A stretch of DNA of 64,000 bases. Source: Gemmatimonadota bacterium (GTDB lineage Bacteria > Latescibacterota > UBA2968). Numbering within the stretch: the stretch's first letter is position 1; each line of letters begins with the position of its first letter. Both the position numbers and the translations under genes were made by a program. Shown one piece after another: positions 42,032 through 50,845 of this stretch. The notes beneath the pieces are model-generated. The model saw only the letters and a program-made list of their open reading frames with translations. It was not told where the DNA came from and did not search any database. The stretch lies in contig PAXL01000046.1 in the NCBI GenBank assembly GCA_002714465.1, forward strand, positions 35,506 to 99,505, given 5' to 3'.

Positions 42032-43315
42032 TTAGTCTCTCAGATATCTCGGATTCCCAAACCCGTCATTCACCACGTGGCTTCGCGCCGGTATCTCAGA
42101 GTTGTCCGGGATCACCAGATTAAGTTCCGTGCTGTTCTCGATGACGGTTCCATCCCCGACGCGAACGCCATCGCCAAGGCAGATCTGTCCGGGGGCCGCA
42201 GCCCCGCTCAACACCGTGCCAATAACGACGGTCGAGGCGATGCGGCAGTTCTCTTTTATCTCCACATATCCGTAGACCTGGCTGTTGATCCCGATGCTGG
42301 AGCGATTCCCGATCTGCACGGGGCCCAGTAACTGGGCATCCGTTCCGATCTGCACAAAGTCTCCGATGACTGGATGTCGCTGGCGGACCTTGTCGCTGAT
42401 CCCGCCGAGTGTGCAAGGGTAGACCACACAGCCTTGGCCGATAACGCCCGTCTGGCCCGTTGTCAGGCCCCTGTGAGGGTGCTCGAAGAAGTTTGCGTCG
42501 CCTATACGAGTCTCGGGATGCAGGTCAGCCTGATAGTATCGGCCACCTAGTTCTGCGATCGCTCTCGGGAGTAAGGGGACGGGTTCGCCAGAAACGCCGT
42601 CGAGTGATTCGGACGGACGGCTACCGGTGAGTGCGTGAGCTGTGTCGTGATAGAACAGCACGCGCCAACCGGGATACGAGCTGACGACGAGTTGCATCTG
42701 ATAGTCAAAGGCGTAGTCGAGGTCCTGTGTCTTCAGGTAATCACGATAGACATCGAACGTGCGTTCGCGGATGGCTTCATCGATCGAGGCCTTGAAGCCG
42801 AGCGACGATAGCCGATCGGCGTCAAGATTGCTTCTCAAGGAGACATAGGCATCCCACACGGCCGGGTCCTTGAGTGAGGCGAACCTGTTCCACATTGCCC
42901 GATCCTTAAACGATGGAAGGTCACCAAGCAAGGAGAAAGTCGTCTGAATTGCGCGGGACTCCACGTCTGCGCTGGGTCCTTCTACAGCCAGCAGGGATTG
43001 GGCGATCATCGCGTAGACCTGGTCGCCAATCTCCTCGATGCCGTGTTCGAAATCTAGGGCATCACCCGACTCGGTAGCATTGTGTGATCCCGGAGCCGCG
43101 CATTCGAGAAGGTTGCCCAAGACTGTTTCCAGGAGATCACGGTTCACGAAGCCGCGTCCTGATCGCTGGGAAAGGATACCTCTACTGACAGGATCAATCC
43201 GAAGTGCGTCCAGCTCTTCGGACGTGTAGATGGGTCTAAGAAGCTTGAGAAGTCTGTTCAGAAGCGGTCGCTTCTCCTTCTCGTATGAGGTGTTGAAGAG
43301 GGAGCTGCTGCTCAT
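42032..43315 (-). CDS. Serine O-acetyltransferase-like protein with long N-terminal region
   Basis: The 427-residue protein is far longer than usual CysE (about 260-310). Residues 210-260 resemble the helical approach (SSYPGWRVLFYHDTAHAL), and from about 262 a left-handed beta-helix follows: DLHPETRIGDANFFEHPHRG, VIGQGCVVYPCTLGG, RQRHPVIGDFVQIGTDAQLL. The His of F-E-H corresponds to the catalytic His of F-I-D-H in CysE, with Glu for the partner Asp. Residues 1-200 are helical and unrecognised. It should acetylate serine for cysteine synthesis or a related hydroxyl. The minus-strand start is preceded by AAGGAG. Confidence 0.8.
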   Translation of the reverse strand: MSSSSLFNTSYEKEKRPLLNRLLKLLRPIYTSEELDALRIDPVSRGILSQRSGRGFVNRDLLETVLGNLLECAAPGSHNATESGDALDFEHGIEEIGDQVYAMIAQSLLAVEGPSADVESRAIQTTFSLLGDLPSFKDRAMWNRFASLKDPAVWDAYVSLRSNLDADRLSSLGFKASIDEAIRERTFDVYRDYLKTQDLDYAFDYQMQLVVSSYPGWRVLFYHDTAHALTGSRPSESLDGVSGEPVPLLPRAIAELGGRYYQADLHPETRIGDANFFEHPHRGLTTGQTGVIGQGCVVYPCTLGGISDKVRQRHPVIGDFVQIGTDAQLLGPVQIGNRSSIGINSQVYGYVEIKENCRIASTVVIGTVLSGAAAPGQICLGDGVRVGDGTVIENSTELNLVIPDNSEIPARSHVVNDGFGNPRYLRD

Positions 43316-43693
43316 GTAACTCCTTGTCTAATTTGTAGATCGGTTCACGTTGTCAAATAGTAGGCAATTCCGCACGACGGACAAGGGTCACTCTATCCGT
43401 ATTATGCTGGCTATGGGCTGATACCGGTCTTGGCCGGCTCAGCTATCTCACGCCTCGACGGGAAGAAGCCTCCTCGCCGCTTTTCCTCAGTATTGCCCGG
43501 CAGAACTCCCTTTAATGCTGTTCAAAGCAATTACAAGCGCACGCAGCCCGCCTGCAGACTCTGGAAGTGGCCCAGTTCGGGTGGTAAGCAGTCATCGAAG
43601 ATCGTGCATAGCGTCCAGGTTTTCTTCGCTCGTCACTGTTAGACGAAGAGAGACGGGAGCCTGCGGCGACGAGGAATATAACGTCACTACATC
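43316..43693. other. Intergenic stretch, no gene seen
   Basis: This 378-base gap lies upstream of the acetyltransferase gene and downstream of the epimerase gene (both minus). On the minus strand a perfect TTGACA is present about 35 bases before the acetyltransferase start, but no good -10 box stands at the right distance. The open frames (43430-43642 plus, 43512-43799 minus) show no family, signal or ribosome site. Confidence 0.4.
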
Positions 43694-44590
43694 CTAGACT
43701 AGGCTTCTGACATGTTCCTCGATGCCCTGCGCGAATGGTGTTTCTGGAGCCTTGGCTCCGGACTCCTGGAGCTGCTTCCGACTGTAGATCCTGTGGCACA
43801 TGAAGGGAGCTGCACCCGGGTTCTCTGCGAGATGAGCCTGCACGCTCAGTTCTTCGATCGGGGCGGGCTCAACGCCGAGGACTCTTGCGATCTCGTCATA
43901 GTAAGTTCTGGATTCAATGATATCGGGGCCTGCGGCGCTGAAGATTCGCCCGTAGGTAGCCTCGTTTCCAGCAAGACTTAAAAGAAGCACAGACAAGTCC
44001 CGTGCCAGGATAGGCTGCTGGAGGAAGCAACCGCCACCCACAAGCTTGAGCGTTTCACCCCTGTGGATTCGGGCCAGGATCTCGTCATCTCTACCGTGCA
44101 GAGGCAGACATCCTAGCTTGGACCCGGGTCCGTAGATGTGACAGGGGCGCAACACGGTCCACTGTGTACCTCCGAGGTCTGCCGCCTCCAGGATTCGTTC
44201 GCAAGTTCGCTTCTTTCCGCCATAACCCTCAGATGCGTAGTGATCGGTTTCCTCTGGCTGCGGGAAGGTCCTGTGCGCGGGGTCGAAAACGAAGTCGGTT
44301 GAGATGAAAGCGATCTGGGCAGCTCGATCTCTGAAGCATTCGACGTCCTGTTCGGCATCTGCTGGGTCGAATCCTATGCAGTCTACTACGAGATCCCAGT
44401 TCCCTTCAAGCGACGCGATTGTCTTTTCAAATGCCTGCCGGTCGCGTCGATTCGCAACGATCCCTTTGACTCCATCCGGCAGTGGTCGGTGGCCTCTGGT
44501 GACCACCTCAACTTCATGTCCATGACTCGTGGCTATCCTGGCCAATGTTCCGCTAACAAATCCGCTTCCGCCGATCGATAGCAATCGCAT
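43694..44590 (-). CDS. NAD-dependent epimerase/reductase (atypical SDR)
   Basis: ATG 44590, behind AAGGAG, gives 298 residues; an earlier in-frame ATG lacks a ribosome site. The N-terminal MRLLSIGGSGFVSGTLARIA is a G-x-x-G-x-x-x-G-like nucleotide loop. LVVDCIGFDPADAEQDVECF and FISTDFVFDPAHRTFPQ follow, then YGGKKRTCERIL with the Y-x-x-K-K pair and VLRPCHIYGPGSKLG. It resembles epimerases and chloroplast RNA-binding-type atypical SDRs that act on sugar nucleotides or similar ligands. It stands alone on the minus strand. The substrate is not evident. Confidence 0.82.
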   Translation of the reverse strand: MRLLSIGGSGFVSGTLARIATSHGHEVEVVTRGHRPLPDGVKGIVANRRDRQAFEKTIASLEGNWDLVVDCIGFDPADAEQDVECFRDRAAQIAFISTDFVFDPAHRTFPQPEETDHYASEGYGGKKRTCERILEAADLGGTQWTVLRPCHIYGPGSKLGCLPLHGRDDEILARIHRGETLKLVGGGCFLQQPILARDLSVLLLSLAGNEATYGRIFSAAGPDIIESRTYYDEIARVLGVEPAPIEELSVQAHLAENPGAAPFMCHRIYSRKQLQESGAKAPETPFAQGIEEHVRSLV

Positions 44591-45321
44591 GTCTGCTCCT
44601 TGTGCGTTCCGGGTATGCGTCCTCGGCAGAAACGTATTACGCACCGTAGACGAGCGCAAGGCGAGGGGAGGGTCAGCTGCCTGCGGAGCTGTGTTGGTGA
44701 CTTTTTATCTGTAAGATCCGAGGGCAAGTAGCCAGAAAGCGGAGACGGACGGAGGGGGAGAACCACATCAGCCATTCGGCCCGATGTATCCGACCAGCTA
44801 TCCGGGTTCAATCGAGAAAGTCACTCGGTCAAGCGTCACCACAGTGCGCTGATGTTAGCGCAGTCTACCATTGAGCGCTTCGGCGATGGCTGGGGTGGTT
44901 AGGTCTTGGCTAAGTTTTCAGTGAGGATTTGAGGGGTGGGTGCTCGTAGAGGAGTTAAATACGAAAACCATAGAAGAAAAGGATGAGGCCCGGGGATACA
45001 CACAGGAACGGAGTCCACACCGCTTAGCCCTCAGCAGAGGCTAAGTTTACATCAGCAGTTCAGGGAACACCAGTTACGTGAACGCTCACTTTCAATACCC
45101 TATTGCAGGATCAGGAATAAACGAGATTCCACCATCGTCGATGGCCAGCGTTGTTTCCTGCAGATTCGCGAAGAGAGCAGGTTGTGCAGATGCAGATTTC
45201 AGGACCTCGAGGTTTGGGGATGCCCAAGGCCTGTGGGGAAGGCTTTCCGGTGTGTCAGGCGTCGGCTAACTCCTCAAGATCGTCAAGAATCCCGGCATCC
45301 TTCGCTGTCATCAGGACGCCC
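44591..45321. other. Long intergenic stretch, no recognisable gene
   Basis: This 731-base stretch is bounded by two minus-strand genes. The frames in it lack motifs and ribosome sites. A short minus frame just after the enolase-superfamily gene (about 45254-45310, reading MTAKDAGILDDLEELADA) looks protein-like but is only 18 codons. A seven-pair hairpin, CTTAGCC at 45023-45029 with GGCTAAG at 45039-45045 followed by TTT, is the only structure I noted. Confidence 0.35.
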
Positions 45322-46491
45322 TCACCGATCGACCGTAACGCCGTAATGGCCTTCGACAAAAGGGAAGCGTTCCTCAAGATCGTCTGGGATTTCTACACCC
45401 AGACCGGGCGCATCGGGCAAGATCAGATGGCCATCTACGATCGCGGGTTTCTTCTCCAAGATGTCCCATTGCAGAGGGCCCTGAATCCGGCAGATCTCAA
45501 GGACGCGCGGATTTGGCAGGGCTGCAACAAGATGGCCATTTGCCATGGCCATAAGGCCGTTGTGCCAGGAATGCGGGCATAAGTCGACGCCAAACTCGGA
45601 TGCGCGCTCAGCGATACGGTAACACTCGCTTATTCCACATACACCTGCATCCGGTTGGACAATCGCGAAAGCATTCTTCGCGAAGTAAGGCTCGAACTGC
45701 TCGATCCGTGTGAAGGGTTCGCCGCCCGTGATCGGCATGTCGACAGCTGCGTTCAGTCGCGCGTAACCTTCCGGCTCGCGTGGCATCGGTTCTTCGAACC
45801 ACGTCCAACCCATTTCGTCGAGCGCTTTTGCGATCTGTAGCGATTCGTCCTCCGTTAGCCGACAGTTTCCGTCGAGCATCAGTTCCATCCGGTCGACGAC
45901 AGCGTCGGTCACTTTCCGAGCTAGGTTGATGAACTGATCCACCGTGACGCCCGACCAGTCCCAGTGCGTACCGATTCGCATTTTGAAGGCAGTCCATCCT
46001 TCGTCGGCGTATCCGGTTGCTTCCCGCACTACCTGCTCGGGGTCCTCGTCCCAGTCGTACATACAGCCTGACGAGGCATAGACTCGAACCTTGTCAAGCG
46101 GATTCGCGGTCAGCAGTTCCGCGACCCTTTTCCCCTCTATCTTTCCGCGCAGATCCCATAGCGCACAGTCTATTCCCGCTATGGCTATGTCGGGAGCCCG
46201 GTCTCCACCCACAGGACGTGGTACGATGCTGGGATCAGATGGATCCTTCCCTATCAGTTTTTTTCCAAGCTCCGCGACACGTTCTTTGATCTTCGGCGGA
46301 TCGCCATATGCGCAGGCTTCCCCGATGCCTCGCAGGTGTCCGTCCGTCTCAATGATGACTATTGCGCAGTCAGCCTTGATCGTAAGATACTTGGAGGTGA
46401 ACCACTGGCGTTCGGGTTCGTGGAGACGAGAAAGGCAGAGGGTTCGGATGGATGTGATTTGCAATTTTTCATCTTTCTGGTTAGACCACAC
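45322..46491 (-). CDS. Mandelate racemase/muconate-lactonizing (enolase superfamily) enzyme
   Basis: The 389-residue protein has the superfamily's N-terminal capping domain and barrel: DIAIAGIDCALWDLRGKIEG near residue 100, GWTAFKMRIG near 164, metal ligands in LMLDGNCRLT, WFEEPMP and ITGGEPFTRIEQFE, and DLCPHSWHNGLMA with a catalytic His near 305. The His on the seventh strand points to the mandelate-racemase subgroup of acid-sugar dehydratases, which turn aldonic or uronic acids into 2-keto-3-deoxy acids. It lies 141 bases after three Gfo/Idh genes on the same strand and would receive acids formed by them. Confidence 0.88.
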   Translation of the reverse strand: MWSNQKDEKLQITSIRTLCLSRLHEPERQWFTSKYLTIKADCAIVIIETDGHLRGIGEACAYGDPPKIKERVAELGKKLIGKDPSDPSIVPRPVGGDRAPDIAIAGIDCALWDLRGKIEGKRVAELLTANPLDKVRVYASSGCMYDWDEDPEQVVREATGYADEGWTAFKMRIGTHWDWSGVTVDQFINLARKVTDAVVDRMELMLDGNCRLTEDESLQIAKALDEMGWTWFEEPMPREPEGYARLNAAVDMPITGGEPFTRIEQFEPYFAKNAFAIVQPDAGVCGISECYRIAERASEFGVDLCPHSWHNGLMAMANGHLVAALPNPRVLEICRIQGPLQWDILEKKPAIVDGHLILPDAPGLGVEIPDDLEERFPFVEGHYGVTVDR

Positions 46492-46632
46492 GGAGCCTGG
46501 AGTATGGGTCAGAAAAACCCGGCAAGGTTCATGCGCAAACAGCTATTACTCTCCTCGCGTTTCTTCTGTGATGCGTTTTGAAAGCACTTCTTTTAACGCA
46601 ATGCAGGCAGTGTTGCGCTAGATAGCGGCTAC

Positions 46633-47679
46633 TTATGTGTAGTTGACTCGGGATCCTTTTCGTGCAGACTCGTACGCTCCCAACACCATTTTAACCGATT
46701 TCGTGCCTTCTTTTGCTGAGACATGCTCGTCAGTTTTGCCCTGAAGATAATCGATCCACGGACGCGGTACAGCTCGGATACGTTCACCTTGAGAATTGGG
46801 TATGGGTAGGTCAATCTCGGTCCACTCTTTGTCGCCCTTGCGGATGTAACGAAGCGGTTTGGCATCGGTAGGTCTGGGTGCGGTGGTAGAGGGTGAGTCT
46901 CCGTAGTCCTGAAGGATTGTGCCTTCGTCTCCGTAGATTTCAGTTGTGTTAATGCCCGCAACTGTAGTCGAGCCATTGAACAGGGAGCCCATCATGCCAT
47001 CAGGAAACCGAAAGATGGCTACACCATTGTCGTCTGGGGCGACGTTGGTGACGACGTTATCGATCTCCGCCATCACGGAGAGGGGCATTCCGAATATCCA
47101 CAGGAACCAGTCGGCGGCGTGAGTGGCGTCATCGAAGAACATCCCTACGTTCGCTTTTGCGTCGATGTGCCACTTGGTGAGGCCCTCGTAGAATGATGGG
47201 TTCAAGAGTACGGGTATGCAGTGCCGTCGCCGAACCATTGCGATTTTTCCGGCTACGCCCTTTTCGACAAGTGATTTTATATGCCGGTTCACTGGATCTT
47301 GACGCATCTGGAACGCGACACTGAACTTGACGCTTGACTCGTCGACAGCCCGCGTGATCCGGTCACAGTCTTCGAGTGTCGTCGCCATAGGTTTCTGCAA
47401 GAGGATGTGTTTTCCGGCCTTCGCAGCTCGTTCGACTAGATCGGCGTGGCGATTTGTTTCGCAGCCAATCGTCACGGCATCAACTTCGGGGTTGGCCAGG
47501 ATCTCTTCGGCGTCTGACAGGAATGGGATACCGAAGTCTTTGGATGCTTTCTCGCCGCGCTCGGAGACGTCATCCCAGCAGGCAACGAGTTCCACGTCCT
47601 CGAAATCCCTCATCACCTGACAGTAGGTGTTAATGTGTCCGTGTGCGTGGGAGAGGGTGGCGACTCTGATTCGGTCCAT
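46633..47679 (-). CDS. Gfo/Idh/MocA family oxidoreductase
   Basis: The 348-residue protein opens MDRIRVATLSHAHGHINTYC, where S-H-A-H-G-H replaces the common G-x-G-x-x-G turn. The E-K-P motif reads LLQKPMATT near residue 95, so the Glu is Gln. The substrate domain includes ANVGMFFDDATHAADWFLWI near 185 and FDDATHAADW-type His. It is the third oxidoreductase in this operon and the least similar to the other two. Its start is 10 bases from the preceding gene's end. Substitutions in the nucleotide site suggest altered cofactor handling rather than loss, as similar forms occur in the family. Confidence 0.86.
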   Translation of the reverse strand: MDRIRVATLSHAHGHINTYCQVMRDFEDVELVACWDDVSERGEKASKDFGIPFLSDAEEILANPEVDAVTIGCETNRHADLVERAAKAGKHILLQKPMATTLEDCDRITRAVDESSVKFSVAFQMRQDPVNRHIKSLVEKGVAGKIAMVRRRHCIPVLLNPSFYEGLTKWHIDAKANVGMFFDDATHAADWFLWIFGMPLSVMAEIDNVVTNVAPDDNGVAIFRFPDGMMGSLFNGSTTVAGINTTEIYGDEGTILQDYGDSPSTTAPRPTDAKPLRYIRKGDKEWTEIDLPIPNSQGERIRAVPRPWIDYLQGKTDEHVSAKEGTKSVKMVLGAYESARKGSRVNYT

Positions 47680-47689
47680 TCGGGAAGGG

Positions 47690-48685
47690 CTAGCTGATTT
47701 TTACGACCGTTTCGGTTTCGAGCGATTCGATGGCGGCCGCCAAGACCTTCTGTGCGGCGAGGCCGTCTTCGCCGGAGCCATCTATGTCGGTAGGATTAAC
47801 ACCGTCGCTGACCTGCTTTACGAATGTGTGAAGACGGTCGATAAACGTGTCTGTGAAATCACGGAAGCCACCGCCAAAGGCGGGGTTCGTGTAAACTGTC
47901 TTTTCTGTTTGTCCCGCTGGATATAACGTCACCTCACGCCACATATCGTCCAAGACGAACCGTCCACCGGTCCCGGCGACCTCGCAGCGTTCCATTGGGT
48001 GGCCTCGCGCGATGTCGTAGCTGCCGGTTAGTGAGCCTACGACCCCGTTTTTGAAACGCATGTTGAACTGCGCGGTTGACCAGATAGACCGCCCAGGAGC
48101 CTTGGTCGCGAAGCACTGTACTGCTTCGATGTCTCCGCAGAAGTAGCGCATTACATCGACCGTATGCGGATGAAGAGCTTTGAGCTGAAAGTAGGGGGAA
48201 GATTCGTTCGGGTTCATGATCCACATACTCATGTTCACAAAGAGCAGGTGGCCGAGTCGATCCTCGTCAACCCATTTGCGGGCCAGCCTAGCGGCAGGGG
48301 TAAAGCGATGGTTAAGGTCAACTCCGAAGCAGAGGTTCTTCTCTTTCGCCTTGGCGACCATCTCCTCTGCGTGAGGAATCTCGTTGCTGATCGGCTTTTC
48401 ACAGAGGACGTGGCACCCTGAATCGAGCGCTAGCATCGTGGGGTGGTAGTGGTCCGAGCCGTATTCGTAGCCACCTGTTGCAACGCTGCAGATATCTGGC
48501 TGAAGCTCGCGGATCATCGTCTGAGCGTCGTAGAACGCGGGGACTCCGAGACGCTCAGAGGCGGCGTTGGCCCGCACTTCGTCACGATCGCAAATGCCGA
48601 CAAGTTCGGCTAGATCGTCCTGCTGGTAGCAGTCAGAGTGACGGTTCCCAATCGGACCAAGGCCTATGACGCAGACACGTTGCAT
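47690..48685 (-). CDS. Gfo/Idh/MocA family oxidoreductase (tandem paralogue)
   Basis: The 331-residue protein has the classic NAD loop VIGLGPIGNRHSDCYQQDD and the motif VLCEKPISNEIPHAEE near residue 96. The substrate-side segments FGVDLNHRFTPAARLARKW and LKALHPHTVDVMRYFCGDIE are shared almost word for word with the next gene upstream (YGIDLNHRFTPAAARAKEW and MRALHPHSIDVMRYFCGDVE). The two are therefore a tandem duplication that has diverged. Six bases separate them. They may act on two related sugars, as subunits of a heteromer, or as forward and reverse steps of an epimerisation. Confidence 0.88.
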   Translation of the reverse strand: MQRVCVIGLGPIGNRHSDCYQQDDLAELVGICDRDEVRANAASERLGVPAFYDAQTMIRELQPDICSVATGGYEYGSDHYHPTMLALDSGCHVLCEKPISNEIPHAEEMVAKAKEKNLCFGVDLNHRFTPAARLARKWVDEDRLGHLLFVNMSMWIMNPNESSPYFQLKALHPHTVDVMRYFCGDIEAVQCFATKAPGRSIWSTAQFNMRFKNGVVGSLTGSYDIARGHPMERCEVAGTGGRFVLDDMWREVTLYPAGQTEKTVYTNPAFGGGFRDFTDTFIDRLHTFVKQVSDGVNPTDIDGSGEDGLAAQKVLAAAIESLETETVVKIS

Positions 48686-48691
48686 TTGAGT

Positions 48692-49714
48692 TCAGACAGA
48701 AGGAACGTCTACGACCTGGCCAGTTTTCCAAGACTCGATTGCCGCTTCGATCACCATCTGAGCTTTCAAGGCTTCCTCGCCTGAGCCCTCTATTTCGTCC
48801 GGCTTCACGTCTGCGAGGTTCTGTTCGATCCATTTTCCGATACGGCTTTCGAAGGTCTCGCCAAAGGCCATCATCCCGTCGATGTAGTCGTAGGTCTCCG
48901 TTTCCCGGGAACGACGCGGATGGAAGTGCAGGTGTTCGCAAGCATCGTCAAGGATAAACCGGGCATCGGATCCGACGACTTCCAAACGTTCCAACCCGTA
49001 GGAACCGCCAGGACCGGTGGCGTCATAGCTTCCTGTAAGATTGCCGACTACACCGTTGGTGAACAGCATGCCGACCTGCACGTTCGACCAGCAGTGTCGT
49101 CGCTCGCCTTTGGCGTCGATGCCCCGCTTGAAGAACGCGTTGACCTTTTCCACGTCACCGCAGAAGTACCGCATCACATCTATCGAGTGTGGATGAAGCG
49201 CTCGCATATGGAAGTGCTCTGACGTTTCGTTCGGGTTGTTGATCCACATGGTCATGTTGATGATGTTTATCTCACCAAGCCGGCCATCCTCGACCCACTC
49301 CTTGGCGCGAGCCGCGGCCGGAGTGAAGCGATGGTTCAGGTCTATCCCATAGCGAAGGCCCTTTTCTTTCGCCAATCCGACCATTGCGTGCGCTTCGTCG
49401 AGGTTGTTCGAAATCGGCTTCTCGCCCAAAACGGGAATCCCCGCCCCGAGCAGTTCCATGGTCGGCTTGTAGTGATCCCCGCCGTTTTCGGTCCCCGCGC
49501 TGGCTACGCTTGCGGCATCGATTTGAATCCCGCTCTCAACCATTTCCTGAATAGAATAGAAGGCCTTTGTGCCATACTTCTGGGCTGCTTTGTCCGCCTT
49601 CTCCTCGATGATGTCACACACAGCGACGAGCTCACACTCGTCGTGCTCACTATAAATTGTGGCGTGTCGGTTCCCTATGCCGCCGAGTCCGACAACCGCT
49701 ATGTTTAGTCCCAT
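48692..49714 (-). CDS. Gfo/Idh/MocA family oxidoreductase (tandem paralogue)
   Basis: The 340-residue protein has NIAVVGLGGIGNRHATIYSE at the start and VLGEKPISNNLDEAHA near residue 99. It shares long identical stretches with the 331-residue neighbour, including NESS/NETS-type and HPH-DVMRYFCGD segments, so both descend from one duplicated gene. The His in HPHSIDVMR lies where the family's general acid/base sits. It is the second gene of the operon, 30 bases after the isomerase. The two-copy arrangement is discussed with the operon. Confidence 0.88.
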   Translation of the reverse strand: MGLNIAVVGLGGIGNRHATIYSEHDECELVAVCDIIEEKADKAAQKYGTKAFYSIQEMVESGIQIDAASVASAGTENGGDHYKPTMELLGAGIPVLGEKPISNNLDEAHAMVGLAKEKGLRYGIDLNHRFTPAAARAKEWVEDGRLGEINIINMTMWINNPNETSEHFHMRALHPHSIDVMRYFCGDVEKVNAFFKRGIDAKGERRHCWSNVQVGMLFTNGVVGNLTGSYDATGPGGSYGLERLEVVGSDARFILDDACEHLHFHPRRSRETETYDYIDGMMAFGETFESRIGKWIEQNLADVKPDEIEGSGEEALKAQMVIEAAIESWKTGQVVDVPSV

Positions 49715-49744
49715 AGTCTCCTCATATCTCCGACAGCACGGGTC

Positions 49745-50539
49745 CTAGTTAAGCAGAGCAGTAAAACCGTCGAAGGACCGCGTAACCACATCATCGATTT
49801 CGTCTAAAGCCATATCCTTTGTACCCACGATTTCAAGGACGCCATACTCGATTTTCGGCGCCGTGTCGAGTTTTGCGACGATTGCGGGAAGGTTGAGGTC
49901 TCCCTCACCAGCAATCTGCTGTGCGACTGGGCAGATGTTCAACTCACGGGTTTTGACGTCACGGATTCGAATTGAGAGCATGTGTTCGAGCAGCGAGTCC
50001 ATGGTCTCCTCTGGGACCTCTTCTTGGGGGGTCCGCCAGATGTGTGTCGGATCGTAGTTGATACCGACCCAATCTCGGTCGACCTCCTGGATGAAGCGCA
50101 GAGCTGTTTCAGTGTTGTAGACAGCGTTCTTGACGTGGGGTTTGATGCTCAGCCTGACGCCTCGGGAAGCCGCTTCCGTCGCTACTGAGTTGATGTTGTC
50201 GACAACCGTTTTGAAAGAGTCCTCGTCGTCCGAGGTCCCTCCCGGTCCCGTTGTTACGAGGGTAGCGCCGATGGCTGCTGTGGCATCAAGAAGCTGCAGA
50301 AAACGATCGCGGTCGCCGAGGTTGCCGCTGCCTCCCACACCTTCGATCACAAGATCCACGTCTAGGGCAGCCTGCTTCACGCCCGCATAGTAAGATCCAT
50401 CCTTACCCAATTCAAGGTGGGGAGCCGCTCCCTGAATCGAGCAGATTTCAACGGCTTTATATCCTGCTTCTGAGATTTTGTCCAGTGCCACCGTCAGATC
50501 CTGTCCGCCGTAAAGGATTGTGCTGCAACCTAATTCCAT
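49745..50539 (-). CDS. Sugar phosphate isomerase/epimerase (xylose-isomerase-like TIM barrel)
   Basis: ATG 50539 with GGAGGT ten bases before it gives 264 residues; an earlier ATG is inside the promoter. It begins MELGCSTILYGGQDLTVALD and has AGYKAVEICSIQGAAPHLEL, LVTTGPGGTSDDEDS near 95, VRLSIKPHVKNAV near 127 with His, GINYDPTHIWRTPQEEV near 160 (metal Asp and His) and IRIRDVKTRELN near 190. It should interconvert keto- and aldo-sugars or inosose-like compounds. It heads the minus-strand operon that includes three Gfo/Idh proteins and an acid-sugar dehydratase-like enzyme. Confidence 0.85.
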   Translation of the reverse strand: MELGCSTILYGGQDLTVALDKISEAGYKAVEICSIQGAAPHLELGKDGSYYAGVKQAALDVDLVIEGVGGSGNLGDRDRFLQLLDATAAIGATLVTTGPGGTSDDEDSFKTVVDNINSVATEAASRGVRLSIKPHVKNAVYNTETALRFIQEVDRDWVGINYDPTHIWRTPQEEVPEETMDSLLEHMLSIRIRDVKTRELNICPVAQQIAGEGDLNLPAIVAKLDTAPKIEYGVLEIVGTKDMALDEIDDVVTRSFDGFTALLN

Positions 50540-50582
50540 CTGGATTCTACCTCCGCTTGTCTGATTTCGGGGCGAGTGGCCA

Positions 50583-50611
50583 ACAATATTTGTCGTCCAT
50601 GGCTTTGTCAA
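50583..50611 (-). promoter_or_regulatory. Sigma-70-type promoter of the minus-strand catabolic operon
   Basis: On the minus strand a perfect TTGACA (complement of 50606-50611) and TATTGT (complement of 50583-50588) are 17 bases apart, with the start codon about 44 bases further on. A second TTGACA lies just upstream. Confidence 0.6.
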
Positions 50612-50750
50612 GGTAAACAGGTTATTGTCAATGCCGCCACAATTCCTCAGACGAGACCTGTAATTCAGTAGCTGTCACGAATAAGGGGATTCTCAGTTTG
50701 AGAAAATCGAAGACATTTGAATATTCTCTACGAGAGGCTAAGTCTTTATC

Positions 50751-50779
50751 TTGAAAGCCCCGAACTTGTAAGGTATACT
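50751..50779 (+). promoter_or_regulatory. Sigma-70-type promoter of the uvrA operon
   Basis: TTGAAA (50751-50756) and TATACT (50774-50779) each match five of six consensus bases with 17 between them. The uvrA start lies about 66 bases downstream. I see no clear SOS box overlapping it, so damage control by LexA is not supported here. Confidence 0.6.
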
Positions 50780-50845
50780 CCAGTATCTTTGGGTGGTATC
50801 CCCGCAGCAAAGCTTAGCCAACCTCTTTCCTAACATTTCAGGTCG

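Noticed and set aside
45151..45582. A plus-strand frame of 143 codons
   Set aside because: Most of it is antisense to the enolase-superfamily gene, and the rest has no motif or ribosome site.
50612..50845. An SOS (LexA) box before uvrA
   Set aside because: A CGAAC stretch at 50761 has no proper second half-site at the right spacing.
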